From NCBI GenBank assembly GCA_024691065.1, contig JAILOA010000063.1:1-7912 (forward strand): a stretch of 7,912 nt of DNA, given 5' to 3'. A program made the translations under genes and the position numbers. The notes beneath the pieces were generated by a model. That model ran no database searches and was not told the DNA's origin. It saw only the letters and a list, made by a program, of their open reading frames with translations. Of the stretch, positions 6,401 to 7,912 are shown one piece after another. Position 1 is the stretch's first letter. Every line of letters starts with the position of its first letter. Source of the DNA: Lachnospiraceae bacterium (GTDB lineage Bacteria > Bacillota > Clostridia > Lachnospirales > Lachnospiraceae).

Positions 6401-6825
6401 TATCCGGGTGGATAATCCGTAAATGCATCCGATGTATAAAATGCCTTGAATCCGTCATTATAAACCATATCAGCCCAGGCAAAGAAACAGTTCATATCGG
6501 TAACATGTCCCTTGTAGCCCTTTACGGAAAGTACAAAAGCAATCATTATCCTAAGTAGCAGCCCCATAACCAGAACTATCATCATGAAGATAAAACCAAT
6601 TTTCTTCTCCTGCTCTTCGGAAACATTACCACCAAGGGTAAGTTTAATCTTCTTTTTCTTTTTTTCGTTACCTTTTTTCTTTGAGGTCTTGCTTCTTCTG
6701 TCGCTTGCCCCGGATGTAACTACCTTTTTTTCTTCAATTTGAACCTTTAAATAGCTGCATACCAATTTATAGGTAAAGAATGTTAAAACTATAAATAATA
6801 TGCTAAATCCCACTATTGCGTACAT
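3475..6825 (-). CDS. Fused double GT-C glycosyltransferase, PMT (GT39) family C-terminal half, with discoidin-like domain
   Basis: This 1116-residue polytopic protein should transfer sugars from a polyprenyl-phosphate carrier on the outer membrane face. Residues 3-25 are a lone helix, then a Lys-rich segment (43-61). Residues 76-490 are a first GT-C unit with GT-C-type motifs: an acidic loop at D110 (TDMNCFFAWA), DYPPG (137-141), WGQTDS (217-222) and HERYMYP (408-414). After a charged linker and a helix (533-550) comes a beta-rich region (about 558-665; ITLDFGQ, YLIKASSDATNWVDIY) resembling an F5/8 type C/discoidin or CBM32 fold. It opens into a PMT-type unit with FDEIYHARTAYE (692-703, probable catalytic acidic pair D693/E694), HPPLGK (715-720), RIATIDVF (784-791) and KWTGIY (837-842). 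PMT enzymes are usually far shorter, so this is a genuine fusion, in a single unbroken frame. GGAGAG lies 5 nt before the ATG. The acceptor, protein or cell-wall glycan, cannot be told from sequence. Confidence 0.9.
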   Translation of the reverse strand: MYAIVGFSILFIVLTFFTYKLVCSYLKVQIEEKKVVTSGASDRRSKTSKKKGNEKKKKKIKLTLGGNVSEEQEKKIGFIFMMIVLVMGLLLRIMIAFVLSVKGYKGHVTDMNCFFAWADMVYNDGFKAFYTSDAFTDYPPGYMYILWLIGGIRHATEMEQSGTASVILTKMPAMLGDIGIAWFLYKLASEKFKERGAAILAALFLICPPILLDSTIWGQTDSVFMFFIVLMCYLIVKDKLIPSYFVYAIAILMKPQSLMFAPIVLLAYVNEILKNRKENLVTKKDTNAFLKRLGIHTGSGILAIGSIFLFMAPYGVSYALKQYTSTVTSYPYASVNAYNFWALIGKNWRSQDDIFMGLKCQTWGTAVIFLVVAVCVLINFRCKNSKSKYFFMGAFIAIAVFTLSVRMHERYMYPAVVFLLFAYAMRPRKELLVLFVTSVTSVFLNMGHALFYYDPQNFDFENPVFKVVGIMMLLNLGYTIYVMIKMYMKPEEELAEIDAYVEEKKAGFGSKAPKDNSRRVRPSEIPAKMTKVDYIAVSVITVIYAIVAFTNLGSHTAPETPYSVVTEGAITLDFGQDVHLKQIRDYLGYKNNPKYLIKASSDATNWVDIYTEENPFDAGAVFRWNINDVDIATRFLYICPASTTGEDSIIELAFSDQEGKLLTPINAEQYPALFDEQDTIIDRHTNLRGTYFDEIYHARTAYETIHGLYCYENTHPPLGKEIMALGIIMFGMNPFGWRFMGTLFGVLMVIIMYFFAKKFFKDTNYAIIATLLFSFDFMHFVQTRIATIDVFVVLFIMLSYYFMYLYTRMSFYDTDLKKTFIPLALCGVSMGLGIASKWTGIYSAAGLAVIIFIQFGRRFREYIYASQNPEGTTNGILHDDIIKKFPKYILKTVLFCVLVFIIVPAIIYCLAYIPFNDGVEGRTFFQKVIEAQKTMYNYHSGLDATHPYSSKWYQWPIMYRPMWYYSGVVSDTVREGISAFGNPLVWWAGIPASLVMLYFWIFKKERKCGFLILGYLAQYAPWFLVTRVVFIYHYFPSVPFITIMVAYCLKKITDATSATKKFKWAKYTKYAGYIYVAAAIVLFIMFYPVLTGTPVNFHYVEKWLKWFDKWVLIQTW

Positions 6826-6830
6826 TTTTT

Positions 6831-6836
6831 CTCTCC
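6831..6836 (-). promoter_or_regulatory. Ribosome binding site of the double glycosyltransferase
   Basis: GGAGAG on the minus strand, 5 nt before the ATG at 6825; a clear match that fixes the start. Confidence 0.7.
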
Positions 6837-6891
6837 AATTCTGCTTGTTACTTTTTTATTTTTTATCTTCGTTTCTGAATTTAAAATGTTA

Positions 6892-6943
6892 ATTTCAGGA
6901 AGCTTTTCTTCTTTATTTTCCTTATTTTAGGAAACTTTTCTTC
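6892..6943 (-). repeat. Pair of 20-bp direct repeats, 32 bp apart, in the glycosyltransferase leader
   Basis: The 20 bp at 6892-6911 recur at 6924-6943 with two differences. Each contains GGAA-N-rich-TTC elements. The right copy overlaps the proposed promoter, so the pair could be binding sites for a regulator, or another small duplication of the kind seen throughout this window. Confidence 0.7.
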
Positions 6944-6953
6944 CCGAATTCAA
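6924..6953 (-). promoter_or_regulatory. Candidate sigma-A-type promoter for the glycosyltransferase
   Basis: On the minus strand TTGAAT (6953-6948) is followed after 18 nt by TAAAAT (6929-6924), a fair housekeeping promoter match. Transcription would start about 90 nt before the ATG. It lies in the 165-nt spacer after the rhomboid-like gene, the only sizeable spacer without a possible ORF. In AT-rich DNA such matches also occur by chance. Confidence 0.35.
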
Positions 6954-6990
6954 GAATACTGATTTATTACTTCATTCCCAATCGATACAT

Positions 6991-7890
6991 TTACTTATGT
7001 ATATGTGTAAACAAATGATCCGAGCAGTATTCGTAATTACCTTCACATTTGGAGCAAAATCTGAATTCCAAATCCGGATTGTCTGCCTCTGTCCTTCCGC
7101 AAACCGCACATCTGTGACGTGTATTCCCCTTTTGAGGTGTGGTTTTTCGTATATATTCCCGTTTTCGCTTACGTTGTTTCCTTGTACCGACCTTATTGTT
7201 CCTGAATAACAGGAAGAAAATAAGGAAGTTCAGCAGTGAAACGATGATAGCAACCGCCATTCCGATATAAGCTCTGCCATATTCGGGATAGCCCAACGAA
7301 AATGCTTTCACTGCATAGAATATCCACCTTATTATCTCATAACCAAGATATGCTCCGTCGAGCCACGCGAGCCACTTGACCTTGACCGGAATGATACCCC
7401 AAATTGAAAGTCCCATATCCGGATAGTACATTGCAAAGGCAAAGAACATTGCCCAGTAAATGTATTGGAATCCGGCATTGTATACGGATACTCCAACAAC
7501 AAAATATAAAATAAATGCTGCTATTATATTAAGAAGCCATCCTGTTAAGAAGTAAAGATTAAACTTGAACGGCCCCCATATATCCTCTAAGCTGGTACCG
7601 AAGAGGTAAATAATATTGCAGGAGAAAAAGAAGAATATTGCATTTAATATAAATCCTCCCGCTCCAAGCGAAGAAAAGCCGTAGGGTTCTATCAGATAGG
7701 TTACAAGTCTCCACACCTGGCCTCTAAGTACTTTAGCTATATCAAGACACAGGAAGTTATAATAAATCGCTCCATCCTGATAAAGTCCTATCACGGCACC
7801 TGCAATGTAGATGACCAGAAAGTATCGTATCAGACCGTTAATTGCATACTTCCCGTACTTCCTCTCCAGCTTGTCCAAAAATTTATTCAT
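6991..7890 (-). CDS. Rhomboid-fold pseudoprotease with C-terminal zinc-binding module (299 aa)
   Basis: The protein has six predicted membrane helices (about 21-38, 78-97, 108-133, 141-157, 177-195, 208-230). Rhomboid/derlin landmarks are clear: RGQVWRLVT (57-64) is the WR motif of the first loop, GTSLEDIWG (98-106) precedes helix 3, and IPVKVKWLAW (167-176) is like the loop after helix 4. Helix 4 has no GxSG: the matching stretch reads YNAGFQYIYW, so the catalytic Ser is absent. The last helix has GRAYIG where active rhomboids have a His (as in AHLGG). It is thus probably non-proteolytic. After a basic linker (237-250), residues 261-298 hold C261/C264, C279/C282, C289/H292 and H296/H298, enough to bind one or two zinc ions, probably in the cytoplasm. 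The start is ATG at 7890 with only a weak purine-rich site (GAAAGAG). It is the first gene seen in the series; its promoter is outside the window. The role may be membrane-protein binding or quality control by analogy with derlins. Confidence 0.85.
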   Translation of the reverse strand: MNKFLDKLERKYGKYAINGLIRYFLVIYIAGAVIGLYQDGAIYYNFLCLDIAKVLRGQVWRLVTYLIEPYGFSSLGAGGFILNAIFFFFSCNIIYLFGTSLEDIWGPFKFNLYFLTGWLLNIIAAFILYFVVGVSVYNAGFQYIYWAMFFAFAMYYPDMGLSIWGIIPVKVKWLAWLDGAYLGYEIIRWIFYAVKAFSLGYPEYGRAYIGMAVAIIVSLLNFLIFFLLFRNNKVGTRKQRKRKREYIRKTTPQKGNTRHRCAVCGRTEADNPDLEFRFCSKCEGNYEYCSDHLFTHIHK

Positions 7891-7912
7891 AATATCACTC
7901 TTTCAATAAAAT

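Overview
The window looks like a chromosomal segment of a low-GC, Gram-positive anaerobe of the Clostridia, most likely Lachnospiraceae (Butyrivibrio/Roseburia-like). This rests on the AT-rich sequence with AGGAGG-type ribosome sites, a DUF2953-type membrane protein, a fused 'PMT-family' glycosyltransferase and a rhomboid-like protein with a C-terminal zinc module. I have seen combinations of this kind in Lachnospiraceae, but the species is an inference.

Every convincing gene is on the minus strand, so the genes read from right to left. From the right: (1) 7890-6991, a six-helix rhomboid-fold protein that lacks the catalytic Ser and His and ends in a Cys/His zinc module; (2) 6825-3475, a very large membrane glycosyltransferase that joins two GT-C enzymes and carries a discoidin-like beta-sandwich in front of the second catalytic loop; (3) 3436-3293, a possible 47-residue basic small protein with a perfect internal duplication; (4) 3277-1541, an unrecognised acidic, mostly helical 578-residue protein with six 9-residue Ala/Glu/Asp repeats; (5) 1449-1111, a small conserved-looking hypothetical protein with a GTG start; (6) 1088 to the left edge, the N-terminal 362 residues of a DUF2953-like membrane protein with a long charged repeat insertion.

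The gaps are short: 165 nt before the glycosyltransferase, 197 nt after it (largely filled by the small ORF), 91 nt and 22 nt. No convincing intrinsic terminator is visible, so the block may be one read-through transcript. A plausible extra promoter lies in front of the glycosyltransferase. There are no RNA genes, mobile elements, CRISPR arrays or plus-strand genes that I can support.

Functionally, genes 1 and 2 are membrane proteins; the second should transfer sugars from a lipid-phosphate carrier on the outer face of the membrane. Genes 4-6 are of unknown role; DUF2953 proteins are often found near the sporulation gene ytfJ/gerW. The strangest property of the window is its density of short tandem duplications: 36 bp x2, 42 bp x5, 47 bp x2, 27 bp x6, 39 bp x2 and a 32-bp-spaced pair. 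Most keep the reading frame, and one duplicates the tail and stop codon of a gene.
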